From Fistularia commersonii (Eukaryota > Chordata > Actinopteri > Syngnathiformes > Fistulariidae): DNA of 64,000 nt. Under the pieces are notes generated by a model. It searched no databases, was not told where the DNA came from, and saw only the letters and a program-made list of their open reading frames with translations. The position numbers and the translations under genes are program-made. Positions 52,110 to 62,900 of the stretch are shown in pieces. Position 1 is the stretch's first letter; the number at the start of each line of letters is the position of its first letter. The DNA lies in the NCBI GenBank assembly GCA_037954325.1, contig JBBMNZ010000003.1, positions 12,444,965 to 12,508,964 on the forward strand, written 5' to 3'.

Positions 52110-53115
52110 TAGACTGAGAGCAGAAGTGAGCGTTTGTGAACAGCAGTATGGCTTCATGCCTGGAAAGACTACTACAGATGCAGTATTTGTTTTGTGAATG
52201 CTAATAGAGAAGTACAGAGAAGGTTAGAGGGAGCTGCATTGAGATTTTGTAGACCTTGAAAAAGCATATGACAGGGTGCCAAGAGAGTAACTCTGGTATT
52301 GTTTGAGGAAGTCTGGAGAGGCAGAGAAGTATGTTAGACTGGTGCAGGACATGGATGCAAGCTGTGAGACAGTGTCAAGGTGTGTTGTAGGGGTAACACA
52401 GAAGTTCAAAGTGGAGGTGGGAGTGATGCAGTGGTGATGGACAGGTTGACATAAGGTTAGACAAGAATATCCATGGACCATGATTTTTGCAGATGACATT
52501 GTGATCTGTAGTGAATGCAGGAAACAGGTTGAGGAAAATCTAGAGAGGTGGAAATGCTCTGGAAAGGAGCAGAATGAAGGTTAGTCACAGCAAGACAGAG
52601 TATATGTGTGTGAATGAGAGGAACCTAGGTGGAACGGTGAAGCCACAGGGAGTAGATCAAGAAGGTGGAGGATGTCGGGTACTTGGGGTCAACAGTACAG
52701 AGCAATGGAGAGTGTGGAAAAAAGGTGAAGATATGGGTTCAAGCAGGTTGGAATGGGTGGAGTAAAATGTCAGGGTTACTATGCTATAGAAGACTATCAG
52801 CCAGAATGAAAGGAAAGGTATACAAGACAGTGGCCAGATCAGTGATGCTGGATGGTTAAGAAACAATAACAATGACCAATAGGCAGGAGGCAGAGCTAGA
52901 GGTCACAAGGGGTCATAAATATATCGGTACATACAGAAGCTGGAATTGGAGTTGCCAGGCAGGAGGTCTACAGGAAAATCAGAAAGAAGATTTATAGACC
53001 CAGTGAGAGAGAATATGTTGGTAGTTGGTGTGAGAGGAGGATACAGAGAAGAGAGTTAGATGGAGAAGGTTGATCAGCTGTGGCAACCCCTCAAGGAAAA
53101 GCCGAAAGCAGAAGA
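52110..53115 (+). mobile_element. RTE LINE, 5'-truncated, RT palm to 3' end
   Basis: Begins RLRAEVSVCEQQYGFMPGKT-equivalent, then ...PREXLWYCLRKSGEAEKYVR, LVQDMDASCETVSRCVVGVT. The palm WTMIFADDIVICSECRKQVE (catalytic FADD kept, ~52485) follows, then KVSHSKTEYMCVNERNLGGT, GSTVQSNGECGKKVK, ARMKGKVYKTVARSVMLDG and the 3' end GGCAACCCCTCAAGGAAAAG near 53085. Multiple frame changes. A typical 5'-truncated LINE insertion. Confidence 0.85.
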
Positions 53116-53732
53116 TAAATAAATCCTTCAAGTGCTCATCCTGTGGCGGAGATCAAAAATCTCAGGAAGCATTCTTATAAAGGGCAAAGCTTCACTCAGC
53201 ACTCCAGATGTGTATAAAATTATTTGAACAGTTCCTTTTTTAATAGGATAAGATAATATTTCAATACTGTAGAACACCCTGAAGATCAATCTCGATGAAT
53301 ACTTTTGGATCCCACAGTTTTGCGTATCAATTCAAATATTCAATGACCGACATCTGACCTTGATCATGCGGCCTGAATGTGTGTTGTATCATCATTTGAG
53401 AACAGAGTAGGAAGCAGTTGATCATTTGTGAACTGCAGCCCTAAGCATGTGAGACATAGAGAACAACATTGATACTGATGATGTCTGACTCGTAAATGTA
53501 GTCATGTGTGACCGTAAACGAAGTCATGTGTTTGGAACATTTCAGTTGTCAAGGTTGCTGCCTGTGATGTGTGTGGGAAGACCCAGACCACAAGCCATGC
53601 TCAGCATCTAAGGCTGACCTACAGAACACACAATGATGAGCGCCACAATGACACATCGAGTAGATAATCAGCACAAATCTGTTGCTGTTTGCAGTTTATT
53701 TAGGATTAAATTTGCACTGAAATGATTGTTGC
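53116..53732. other. non-coding DNA
   Basis: No gene or repeat recognised. Confidence 0.5.
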
Positions 53733-54110
53733 AATGATAGAATAGAATAGAATAGAATAGAATAGAATAAAATAGAATAGAATAGAATAGAATAGAATAG
53801 AATAGAATAGAATAGAATAGAATGCGGCTTTAATTGTCCCACAGTGGTGAAATTTGGTCTGAAGTCTGTGGCCTCCTGTTTGTCAGGTGTGATAATACAC
53901 CCAACTCAAAGATCTGGATCAATGGTGAGGTATCGATTGGGAAGGTTGGGGGTTGGAGTCTGGGTTGTCAATGGTTGAATGGAGTCAGATTAGGATGGGT
54001 GATTTTAATGTGTTCTCGAATCTACGATAGAACTTGTTCAGCTTGTCAGACATTTTGACAAATTTTGGTCGAGAGGGTTGTGGTCTTCTTTACTTGGTGA
54101 TGCCTTCTAA
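53733..54110 (-). repeat. internally deleted LINE derivative, second copy, with (ATTCT)n tail
   Basis: Shares about 330 bases with 32338-32665 in the same orientation, including SDKLNKFYRRFEN on the minus strand and a 3' end TGTGGGACAATTAAAGCCGC followed by a long ATTCT array (53735-53823 on the plus strand as AGAAT). The flanks differ from those of the other copy. Confidence 0.7.
53735..53823. repeat. (AGAAT)n microsatellite
   Basis: About 18 pentanucleotide units with one AAAAT variant; it is the expanded LINE tail on the reverse strand. Confidence 0.97.
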
Positions 54111-54114
54111 ACTT

Positions 54115-55180
54115 CTATTTCTCTAACCACCCCACAGTGGGAAAATATCAAGCAAATTGGACAGTGCAAGAAAGTTTTCAAAATAAAAAATAAACTGAGA
54201 ATAAACTATCACCAGTGTTAACAGTTTATATAAACAGATAGGGCTTGTATTAACAAGTTGTATGTAAACAATATGACAATGTATAAACATAATAAACAGT
54301 ATAAACATATGCAACAGTTGGGACAGCAATACTTGTAGTGGTCACAACGCATTAGTGACACCGATGATGTCCATGTGAGTGGATCTGTAGGAGAGTGAAC
54401 GGACTCTTGAGTATATGAAAGAAAGAGTGAATGAATTAATTAATGAACAAATGAAAGGTAGAGAAGTCTGTTGAGAGCAGAGCTAGGTGTTAAATAGTCG
54501 AACAGCAGCTGGCACAAAGCTGCGCTCTACATTTATCTAAATAATATATCATGAGTGTCATTACACTCGGCTAGGGACAAAGGTTGCCCTTCTCCTTTGG
54601 GTTTTGCAGGCAGAGCAGCAGAGTGTGCAACCTGAGGGAAGCCATTCAAAGGTTGGGTGTAAGATGTGGGACTAGTCTGAGAGGAGCTTTTGTGCTGTTT
54701 TTAGGATTTGACTGACTAATGTTGGGCAATGGAATTGAACCAGCAGGTGAATGAGAAGGTCATTACATTGTAAATGAAGGCATAATACAGTGATTAAGAC
54801 TGTGCTGTTATCCTCAAATGACCTCAACTTCCCGAGCAGGGACTAACACTGGTGACATTTCCTGATGATCTCCCAAGTCTGTACTCCTTCACTGTTTCTA
54901 CTGGCTCCCCTTGTATGGTGGTGATGATTGCCACTGCCAGTTGCCTCTGCCTACTGGAGATTGTGATGACCATGTCCTTAATCTTGCTCACATTCAACTT
55001 CAAGAAAGAGGCTTTGCACCAGAGTGCAAAGTTCTGGAGGGCTGAACCATGGTGGAGTGAAGGACCAGAGAATAAGGGACAGGAAGACAGCGTTGTCTCA
55101 AACGTCACCAAGTGGCAGTCCTGTTGGGTGGACCTATAGGTACTAAAGAGGTGATCATATGGGAAGGCTAAAACCACTCT
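54115..55180 (-). pseudogene. L2-like LINE, RT end, C-terminus and 3' UTR
   Basis: The minus strand 55130-54830 reads LQNFALWCKASFLKLNVSKI, KDMVITISSRQ, IQGEPVETVKEY, the post-palm block. 54700-54500 reads LLSD-SHILHPTFEWLPSG and QRRRATFVPSRV, ERSFVPAAVRLFNT, the C-terminus. The rest to ~54115 is 3' UTR-like. The palm itself is lost. Confidence 0.7.
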
Positions 55181-55791
55181 GGTTTAGTTAGTATAAAATT
55201 AAAAAAAAATGAAATAACTAAGAAAAATGTATTCTTTCTTAGATGAATAATGTACATATAAACAGGTTAAACTCAAGGCCCTTTAAATGACATTAAAGGA
55301 AAAACTGAAGTTTTCAAAATTAGAGTTGATTATTCATCAGCCAAATACACCATAGAAGTGAATACATTTCCCTATTGAGCCCATCACAGCACAGGGGGGA
55401 AGGGACATGTCTATCTTTTAATCTATAAATAGCTGATCCTGCAACGATTACACATACCAGGATTAGCTGCTTCATGAAAACTTGAGGCCTGAGCAGGGAT
55501 TTTCAGACTGAGGCAACTGACTTTTCAGTTGGACTGAAGGGGATTATGCGTTTTTCTATCCAGACAGAGCAAAATACAAATCACCAAGTCTGTTCTTTTT
55601 TTTGTTTGTAGTGCAGCTAATGATGTATACATGTGCAGGTGTCTTTATTTCAAATCATAAATACTCATATCAGTATCTTATAAGCATCTCATAAAGATGA
55701 CCTTGTGTTCAGGAGTTGGTTTCCTAAACCTTCATATTCTTTAACCACTTGAAGATGTACCAGAGCACATGCACCACAGCTGGCACAGACA

Positions 55792-55792
<1 letters not shown>

Positions 55793-55846
<54 letters not shown>
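55793..55846. repeat. (CA)n microsatellite
   Basis: About 26 uninterrupted CA units. Confidence 0.98.
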
Positions 55847-55847
<1 letters not shown>

Positions 55848-56029
55848 CATCTGCAGTAAGATTGACCAAGAGATATAGGCTCTGCAGCAGCAACTGAAGC
55901 ATTGCCTCCCCTGAGTGCTCCACATATATTTTTTTCTTTAGATTTCATTCAAATTTAAATAATTAATTCAGGATATCAAATCAAGATGTAGGAAATCAAT
56001 CAAGAGCTTTTTACAATCTGCCTCTCATT

Positions 56030-56350
56030 ATTCGGAACCCGCAGCCCTGGCTGAGCTACAGCAGAGCTGGCTGGGCCTTCCGCACAGACTGAAACACTTA
56101 CGTGGCGTCCCATCCACTGGAGAGGATGACTGGCTCGTTATGCAGATCCATGCTGAACTACTTAAGCTGCATCCGATTGGGTGGTTGGAATTATTTTTGT
56201 TGCTCGTAAAAAACGAACCACATGGAAAGCTGGAATCTAATGGTCACATGTGATAGATATGGTGAGAGCGTTTGTTCCGGCTAAATGTTTATGGGGGCTT
56301 TTTAAGTGATATTGCAGATTTGATTGGGCGTTAATTGAAAATGATATGTA
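56030..56350. other. candidate conserved non-coding element
   Basis: GC-balanced unique block with CATCCGATTGGGTGGTTGG, TGACTGGCTCGTTATGCAGA, GTCACATGTGATAG (E-box) and TTTTTGTTGCTCGT. No coding frame. Texture-based call. Confidence 0.25.
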
Positions 56351-56739
56351 TTTTACACTGTTAAAATCAGACGATTTACAACTTTTTGTATACTTGTTAA
56401 GTTTAGGATAATATGGTATAATGTCATATTGGCTCCCCTTTTTCTGGGGGCAAGCAGGGTTTTACATGTTTCAATCTTATAATGGTCGTGGACGAACCGC
56501 ACATGTTCCATACCTTTACGACTGCGGTGCGGCCCTTATGTTGTTGCACTCGCACATGTGAGCATGAGGACAATTTGTTTTGCATACCAACTGCGGAACT
56601 GGGCAGATGTGGTGGAGGTGCTTAGGTTTTTGTAATGTTCCTTGCCATTCATGGGTGGGCCACCATCCACCATTGTCAGCAAAACCATCCCGTCCGAATA
56701 CTCCACCTGGAATTCTGGTAGAGTGAGAGCCCGGATTAC

Positions 56740-57940
56740 AATGCTCAGGTGAACAGGATGATGTGGAACACTATCTGGTCACCTTTTAAAAGGCTAGCTT
56801 TGGCATATCAGTGGCCAACAAGTGACAGGTTAGAGCCCCTCCTGAAGTTCAAGGCCAGGGCCTTGTATGTTACAATGGACCAAGACAGTGCCCTTGAGTA
56901 CAACCGACTGAAATAGGTGATGTTGACCAAATACAATATTAACAAAGAGACAAGGAATCTTGTAGACCCCAATGTCAGGCAACTACCAAAGTGGTGAAGT
57001 CTGCAGGTGGTCCTCCCAAATTTAACCCTGTTTTTAGGTCCAACCATCCTTAAGCCCAGTAGCCCCATGATACCGGTATGTTGTCAGTATGGGTGAGAAG
57101 GTCATATTAAGCTCAAATGCCCCAATAATCAGTTCTTCACTTATACGGTACCTAGAACTAGCACCCCTAGGAGTCATCAGCTCTTGCCTATCATACGGAA
57201 ATGTTGAATGGGCAGGAGGTTGAAGTACTGGCAGCCACTGGTAGTGGGCAGTCTTCAGTAAATTCTAATTTAGTTCCAGTGATGACCCATTTAAGATGTG
57301 TGCATGGGGATAAAAGGGCATACCCTTTTGCAATTATGTATGTGGAGATGTTGGGGCACCATTACTCGTTGGATGTTTGGGTAGTGGATAATCTGCCATG
57401 TCACATGATCCGAGGTCAGGATTTTTCCCTTTTGTGTCAACTCATAGCGAGTGGTGATGAGTGTAATGTGGCAGGGACTGGGGCAATCACTAAGAAAGTG
57501 AGGAGGAGGTTTCACTTTCTGATTTGCCTGTTTTCAATGCAGACATTAAGGCTTAGCCAGGTAAGGACAGGAAGTACAAAGCACAGAGGAGATGGGAGAA
57601 GTGTAGCGTTGCTCACAGGCAGAAGGATCCTTGTCCAGAGCTGATAGAGGTACCCTTAGAGATTCCCCAAGGCATGGGTTTAGTGCAGCAGAAAGATCCA
57701 GACATTGGCCCATTTTACAAGCAACCTCAGCTCAGTGGTGATAGAGAGGAGCTGCCAGGACAGGACTTAGCTGTCACGGATGGTGTGTTGTGTAAGGTGG
57801 TAGGGGCTGAAACCAGGATGGTGGTTCCATTGAGGGTAAGGGGAGTAGTCTTTGCCCTGGGCCATTCCATCCCTTAAGCAGTACATCTAGGCAAACATAA
57901 GACTGTTGCTAGACTCAGTAGGTATTTTTTTGACAGAATA
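56740..57940 (+). pseudogene. Gypsy family C: gag, protease and integrase zinc-binding start
   Basis: 56750-57130 is a gag with a SCAN-like helical region (LLKFKARALYVTMDQDSALE, LTKYNINKETRN) and one zinc-knuckle-like block (CYQYG..GHIKLKCPNN). 57201-57480 is a retropepsin (MLNGQEVEVLAATGSGQSSV, catalytic Asp replaced by Ala; ending MIRGQDFSLL). 57660-57940 is the pre-integrase and zinc-binding segment (QKDPDIGPFYKQPQL, LCKVVGAETRMVVPLRVRGV, VFALGHSIP). RT and RNase H are deleted between 57480 and 57660. The reading continues at 61221 beyond the RTE insertion. Confidence 0.78.
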
Positions 57941-57952
57941 TGGCCAGGGACA
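57941..57952. repeat. target site duplication, left copy
   Basis: TGGCCAGGGACA, identical to 61209-61220, at the two borders of the RTE insertion in the Gypsy C integrase. Confidence 0.9.
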
Positions 57953-58027
57953 ATGCAGCCTCAGGGCAGCACTGGCACGTGTCTCCCAAGCCTGCCTTGG
58001 GGGGGCACAGAGCAGTGTCTCCCTGAG

Positions 58028-58642
58028 CTGGTGCCAAGTGAACAGCTTTTTCCAGAAAAAACAGGAACATAAGGTAACTTATAAGGGCAGAGATAGGAGC
58101 ACGCAGGTAGACTACATCATGCATTGACGAGGTAACCTGGAAGAAATCAGTGACTGCAAAGTAGTTGTAGGTTAGAGGGTAGCCAGACAGCATAGGGTGC
58201 TGGTTTGTAGGATGACTCTGATGACAAGGAAGATCAAGAGGATAAAGGCAGAGGAAAGGACAAATTGGTGGAAGATGAAAAGGGAGGAGTGTTGTATGGT
58301 TTTCAGGGAGGAGTTGAGAAAGGGCTTGGGTGGTCAGAGAGAGCTCGCCAGATGATTGGACAACAAACAGCTAGTGCTATCAGGGAGACAAGTAAAAAAG
58401 TTCTTGGTATGTCATCTGGAAGGAAAGTAGGTAAGGAGTCTTGGTGGTGGAATAAGGAAGTGCATGAGTATATACAGAGAAAGTGCTTAGCAAAGAAGAA
58501 GTGGGACACTGAGGGGACAGAAGACAACAGACAGGAGTACAGGGAGGTACAATATAAGGTAAAGATAGAGGTAGCAAAGGCAAAACAAAGGGCATACGAT
58601 GACATGTATGCTCTGTTGGAAAATAAGGGGGTGAGACAATGA
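58028..58642 (+). pseudogene. RTE endonuclease C-terminal part and linker
   Basis: 58040-58130 reads SFFQKKQEHKVTYKGRDRST, QVDYIMH. After a stop come LEEISDCKVVVG and RVARQHRVLVCRMTL. Then, in an open frame (58265-58642), FREELRKGLGGQREL-like text, IRETSKKVLGMSSGRKVGKE, SWWWNKEVHEYIQRKCLAKK, NRQEYREVQYKVKIEVAKAK. This is the portion that resembles craniofacial development protein 2 downstream of the nuclease. The first half of the nuclease is missing. Confidence 0.8.
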
Positions 58643-58759
58643 CCTATACAGGCTGGCGAATCAGAGAGAAAATGATAAAAAGAATGTACAACAGGCCCGG
58701 GTGATTAAGGATAGACCGGGAAATGTATTGAAAGATGCTAGGAGAGTGATGGGATGATT

Positions 58760-60130
58760 GAAAGAGTACTTGAGGAGCTGATGAATGTGGAAAATTAAAG
58801 AGAGGCAGGGGTAGAAGACATGACTACTGTAGACCACAAAGTAGCAGAAATTAGTAAACGTGAAGTGAGGAAGGCATTGAAGAGGATGAAGAGTGGAAAA
58901 GCAGTTGGTCCTGATGATATACCAGTGGTAGGGTGGAAGTGTCAAGGAGAAGCAGTGGTAGACTTTCTGACTCGATTTCTCAACAAGATTTTAGAGAGTG
59001 AGAAGATGCCCAAAGAATGGAGGCGAAGTGTGATGGTGCCTATTTTTGAGAATAAATGGGATATGCAGAATTGTGGCCACTATAGAGAGGATAATGTTGA
59101 TGAGCCGTACAATGAAGTTATGGAAAAGAGTAATGGAAACTAGACTGAGAGCAGAAGTCAGCATTTGTCAATAGCAGTATGGCTTCATGCCTAGGAAGAG
59201 TATTACAAATGCAGTATTTGTGTTGAGAATGCTAACAGAGAGCTGCATTGTGTTTTTGTATACTTAGAAAAAGAATATGACAGGCTGTCAAGAGAGAAGC
59301 TCTGAAATTGTATGAGGAAATCAGGAATGGCAGAGAAGTATGTTAGACTGGTGCAGGACATGTTGGCTAGCTGTGAGAGAGGGGTTAGGTATGCAGTAGG
59401 GGTAACAAAGAAGTTCAAGGTGGAGGTGGGACTCCATCAGGGATCAGCTCTGAGCCTCTTCTTGGTTGCAGTGGTGCTAGACAGGCTGACAGATGAGGTT
59501 AGACAGGAAGTTGAATGAAAGTTAGTCGCAGCAAGACAGAGTATATGTCTGTGAATGAGAGGAACTCGGGTGGAACGGTGAGGCTACAGTGAGTGGAGAT
59601 CAGGAAGCAGGAGGATCTCAGGTACTCGGGGTCAACGGTCAAGAGCAACGGAGTATGTGGAAAAGAGGTAAAGAGACAGGTCCAAGCTGGTTGGAATGGA
59701 TGGAGAAAAGTGTCAGGGGTAATACCGGATAGAAGACACCACAAGACAGTGGTGAGACCAGCGGTACTTTATGGCCTGGAAACTGTTACAATGATGAAAA
59801 GACAGGAGGCAGAACTAGAGGTGAAGATGTTGAGGTTCTCTTTGGGAGTGACCAGGATGGATAGGATCAGGAATGATTCTATCAGAGGAACAGCACATGT
59901 TAGATGTTTTGAAGAGAAGGTCAGAGAAGTCAAATTGAAATGGTTTGGTTACGTTCAGAGGAGGGATAGTGAATATATTGGTAGACGGAAGCTGGAATTG
60001 GAGTTGCCAGGCAGGAGGTCTAGAGGAAGACCAAAGAGAAGATTTATGGATGTAGTGAGAGAGGATATGAAAGCAGTCGTTGTGGGAGAGGAGGATACAC
60101 AGAATAGAGTTGATGGAGAATGTTGAGAAT
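58760..60130 (+). pseudogene. RTE reverse transcriptase (palm deleted) and C-terminus
   Basis: RT fingers: TTVDHKVAEISKREVRKALK, RMKSGKAVGPDDIPVVGWKC, SEKMPKEWRRSVMVPIFENK (58820-59143). Then QQYGFMPRKSITNAVFVLRM-like text, MRKSGMAEKYVRLVQDMLAS, FKVEVGLHQGSALSLFLVAV (59312-59518). The sequence skips the FADD block and resumes at KTVVRPAVLYGLETVTMMKR, RNDSIRGTAHVRCFEEKVRE, VKLKWFGYVQRRDSEYI, RRSRGRPKRRFMDVVREDMK (59740-60100). It closely matches 42800-43200. Confidence 0.85.
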
Positions 60131-60192
60131 GTTGATTCGCTGTGGTGACACCTGAGGGGAAAAGCGGAAAAGAGGAAGAAGATTGTAACACC

Positions 60193-60645
60193 TCTTTACT
60201 ACTTTGAAGATTTGATGTCACGCTCATTCTTGGCATACATCTTGATGTCATCCATATAGAGGAAGGGACTTAGGGCCATGCAGAGCAACAAGGAGGTCAG
60301 TGCATCTCCTTGGTATATGTCACATTTTGTTACCTTTGTTCCCAATGTTACCTGTGTCCATGTGTAGCATTGACTCATTGGCTTTCTTATAATCAAACAA
60401 ACCTGTGCACAGGTTGATACTTTTGGTCTTGTAGTTCTGGACAATTGCTGTGTTGATCAGTTGTGTGGCTACTTTGGTATTGTTGGGGATTCTTTTATGT
60501 GCTCTGCTCATGTATTGATTTATGTGTCTACTCACCATGGCTGCTATGATACCTGACCGGAGCTTTAATGTTTTACCTAGACAGTTATAGCTGGTGTTTG
60601 GATGGCACTGGGTCCTTCTTTTTGACCTTTATTATAATAACTACT
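60193..60645 (-). pseudogene. R4/Rex6-like LINE RT segment inside the RTE insertion
   Basis: The minus strand reads MVSRHINQYMSRAHKRIPNN, TAIVQNYKTKSINLCTGLFD, KCDIYQGDALTSLLLCMALS and YMDDIKMYAKNERDIKS. It carries the same palm deletion (ALSPF joined to LYMDD) as 43435-43915 and is nearly the same base for base, except that about 160 bases present at 43289-43452 are missing. In both places it sits immediately after an RTE 3' end in antisense orientation. Confidence 0.85.
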
Positions 60646-61030
60646 TTATGGCCTGGAAACTGTTACAATGATGAAAAGACAGGAGGCAGAGCTAGAGGTG
60701 AAGATGTTGAGGTTCTCTTTGGCAGTGACCAGGATGGATAGGATCAGGAATGAGTCTATCAGAGGAACAGCACATGTTAGATGTTTCGGAGAGAAGGTCA
60801 GAGAAGCCAGACAGAGATGGTTTTGTCATGTACTGATGAGGGACAGTGAATATATTGGTAGATGGATAGATGGATGCTGTTACTGGAGCTGCCAGGGAAG
60901 AGGTCTCGAGAAAGACCAAATATTTATGGATATAGTGAGAGAGGATATGAAGCAACTTGGTTTGTTAGAGGAGGATACAGAGAATAAGGTTAGATGAAGA
61001 ACGTTTATTCGCTGTGGCGACCCCTGAAGG
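60646..61030 (+). pseudogene. second RTE C-terminus and 3' end
   Basis: Reads MMKRQEAELEVKMLRFSLAV, TRMDRIRNESIRGTAHVRCF, GEKVREARQRWFCHVLMRDS and, after a frameshift, the MDIVREDMKQLGLLEEDTEN block. It ends GTGGCGACCCCTGAAGGGAA near 61012-61031. It repeats 59770-60165 but with distinct substitutions. It is the true 3' end of the insertion, since the GAA array and target duplication follow. Confidence 0.85.
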
Positions 61031-61039
61031 GAAAAGCCA

Positions 61040-61116
61040 GAAGAAGAAGAAGAAGAAGAAGAAGAAGAAGAAGAAGAAGAAGAAGAAGAAGAGAAGAAGA
61101 AGAAGAAGAAGAAGAA

Positions 61117-61163
<47 letters not shown>

Positions 61164-61206
61164 AGAAGAAGAAGAAGAAGAAGAAGAAGAAGAAGAAGAA
61201 GAAGAA
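61040..61206. repeat. (GAA)n array at the RTE 3' tail
   Basis: About 165 bases of GAA units with three interruptions (GAGAAG and GAGGAA), following GGGAAAAGCCA. It yields long poly-Glu, poly-Lys and poly-Arg frames that are not genes. Confidence 0.97.
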
Positions 61207-61208
61207 TG

Positions 61209-61220
61209 TGGCCAGGGACA
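61209..61220. repeat. target site duplication, right copy
   Basis: TGGCCAGGGACA, identical to 57941-57952. Joining the Gypsy reading across it restores a continuous integrase context (F-F-D-R-x-W-P-G to the left, E-W to the right). Confidence 0.9.
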
Positions 61221-61920
61221 GAGTGGAATTTTTAATTCTTTACTGTAGCCAGCTGTCTAATCCTGCTGGTCTCAAGGGTGTGGTTCCCTAGAGCCATAAT
61301 AACAGACGAGGGGTCCAACTTTAAGTTCAAACTCTTCAAACAGGTGTTTAGGTTTTTGGGGATAAAGGGGTCGAAGGACCTATGATCTGACTGAATGGTT
61401 CAACCTGACCCAAAAGCACATGCTGCTCCAGTTTGTGGATGAATCAGCTGTGATTGGGACAGCCAGCTCCCCTATCTTCTCTTTGCTTATCATGAAGTGC
61501 CACAGGCCTCAACTGGCTTTGCACACTTCAGATTTTGGACATGCCATGTGTGGTCCTCTAACACTCTTGAGAGAGACTTGGATGAGGAAAGAGATCTCAC
61601 CAATGCAGAACATCCTCTCATGTCTTAGAGATGCACTAGGGGCTGAAGAGTATGGCAGAAATGGTGCAGCAGAACCTGGAGCAAGACCAGCAGTGGTAGA
61701 AGTCCTTCTATAACCGCAAAGCCCATGTACAGAGTTTCAAGGAGGGGGACAAAGTGATGATGATGCTACCAAGTGACTCCAGTAAGTTGGTAGCTAAATG
61801 GCAAGGCTCTTTTGAAGTGACTTTGTGGCTGGGGTCGGCAACTTTTGAAGTCATCAGGGCCAGGACAGAAATGCTCCCGACGGGTGTTGCATGTTAACCT
61901 CCAGAAGGAGTAGAGGGAAC
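61221..61920 (+). pseudogene. Gypsy family C integrase core and C-terminus
   Basis: Contains ITDEGSNFKFKLFKQVFRFL (second catalytic Asp) and, after a deletion of about 15 codons, a TEWFNL segment with the catalytic Glu. LQFVDESA, LLFAYHEVPQASTG-like and ETWMRKEI follow at 61420-61600. 61650-61915 holds VLLMLPSDSSKLVAKWQGSF-like text and RRVLHVNLQKE, the C-terminal domain. Frames change repeatedly. It is the downstream continuation of 56740-57940. Confidence 0.8.
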
Positions 61921-62149
61921 GTCCGGGTGCAAATGCAGAAGTGCTCATGATCCGTGGCCTGAAGTTCTGTGCTCATCATGGACTGTCCATAAGGAACCTC
62001 ATAATCAGACATACAGCTGTACACTTTGACACCTAGCACCAACACAGCAGTCAAATAATCAACTTTGTGGTCGTATCATTGGACTTGGGGTTGAAGAGAG
62101 GGGAAGACCTGTCAACTGATCATCAACTGGTGGTGAGCTGGAGGTTGAC
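61921..62149. other. spacer, possibly Gypsy C tail
   Basis: No motif recognised after the integrase end; no LTR found. Confidence 0.35.
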
Positions 62150-62900
62150 GGGCTACTAACTTTGATTCAGGACATAGAGTGGTTGAAGGAATACTTCCAA
62201 GGTCTCCTCAATTCCGATGAAACGCCTTCCACTGAAGAAGCAGAGTTTGGGGACTTTGGCATGGACTTTTCAATTTCCAGGGTTGAAGTTGCAGAGATTG
62301 TCAAACTGCTCCACTGCATTCGCAGAATGGGGTGGGGATCCCCTTTTTTAAAAAGGGGGATCAGAGTGTGTGCTCCAACTATAAGGGATCACAGTCCTCA
62401 GCCTCCCTGGAAAAGTCTACTCAGGGGTGCTAGAGAGAAGTGTCAGACAGGTCGTTGAACTGCGGACCCAGGAGGAGCAGTGTTGTTTTTGTGGAATGGT
62501 GGACCAGCTCCACACTCTCAGCAGAGTCCTTGAGGGTACATGGGAGTTTGCCCATCCAGTCTACATGTGTTGGTAATCCTGTTGGGTGTGCTCCGGGAGT
62601 ATAGGGTACAAAACCCTTTAATACAGGCCGTTTGTTCCTTGCAAAATGGGTGTCAGAGCTAGGTCCGCATTTCTGGTTGCAAGGTTATTGAGGGGATCCA
62701 GTTTTGTGACTTCAGGATTGGGTGTCTGCTTTTCATGGGTGATGTAATTCTGTTGGCTACAGTGGACCGTGATCTCCAGTGGTTCACAGCAGAATGGGAA
62801 GCGGCCGGAATGAGAATCATCACCTTCGAATTCGAGACTGTTTCTTAGATGGAAATGGGTGAAGTGCCCACACCAAGTCAGACAGGAGATGGAGAAGGGG
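62150..62900 (+). pseudogene. fish LINE (FADDVVLLAS-type family), RT remnant
   Basis: 62165-62330 reads WLKEYFQGLLNSDETPSTEE and VEVAEIVKLLHC (linker to fingers). 62400-62600 is decayed fingers (VLREYRVQNPLIQAVCSLQN). 62660-62850 is palm (FCDFRIGCLLFMGDVILLAT, FTAEWEAAGMRIITFEFET), with FADD reading FMGD. Several frames are involved. Same family as 50696-52108. Confidence 0.75.

Larger units (their letters stand above)
55181..56739. other. non-coding DNA with a CA repeat and conserved-looking stretches
   Basis: Apart from the microsatellite at 55795-55845 no repeat is recognised. 55430-55600 and 56030-56350 are non-repetitive and of balanced composition. 56440-56739 may be the decayed leader of the Gypsy element that follows. 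Confidence 0.5.
57953..61208 (+). mobile_element. chimeric RTE LINE insertion with internal R4-like segment
   Basis: Starts at the shared RTE 5' base (ATGCAGCCTCAGGGCAG) and has a shortened leader joined to the endonuclease C-terminal part (VNSFFQKKQEHKVTYKGRDR; the catalytic half is deleted). Linker (58265-58642), RT fingers (58820-59143), thumb and C-terminus (59590-60126) and a 3' end (GTGACACCTGAGGGGAAAAG, ~60145-60165) follow. Then come antisense R4-like sequence (60193-60645), a second RTE C-terminus (60646-61030) and a GAA array. A 12-bp duplication brackets the whole. The RT palm motif is deleted near 59515. Confidence 0.88.

Noticed and set aside
55689..55925. minus-strand Val-Cys repeat frame
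   Set aside because: Translation of the CA microsatellite.
60994..61248. poly-Glu, poly-Lys and poly-Arg open frames
   Set aside because: Direct products of the GAA array at the RTE tail.
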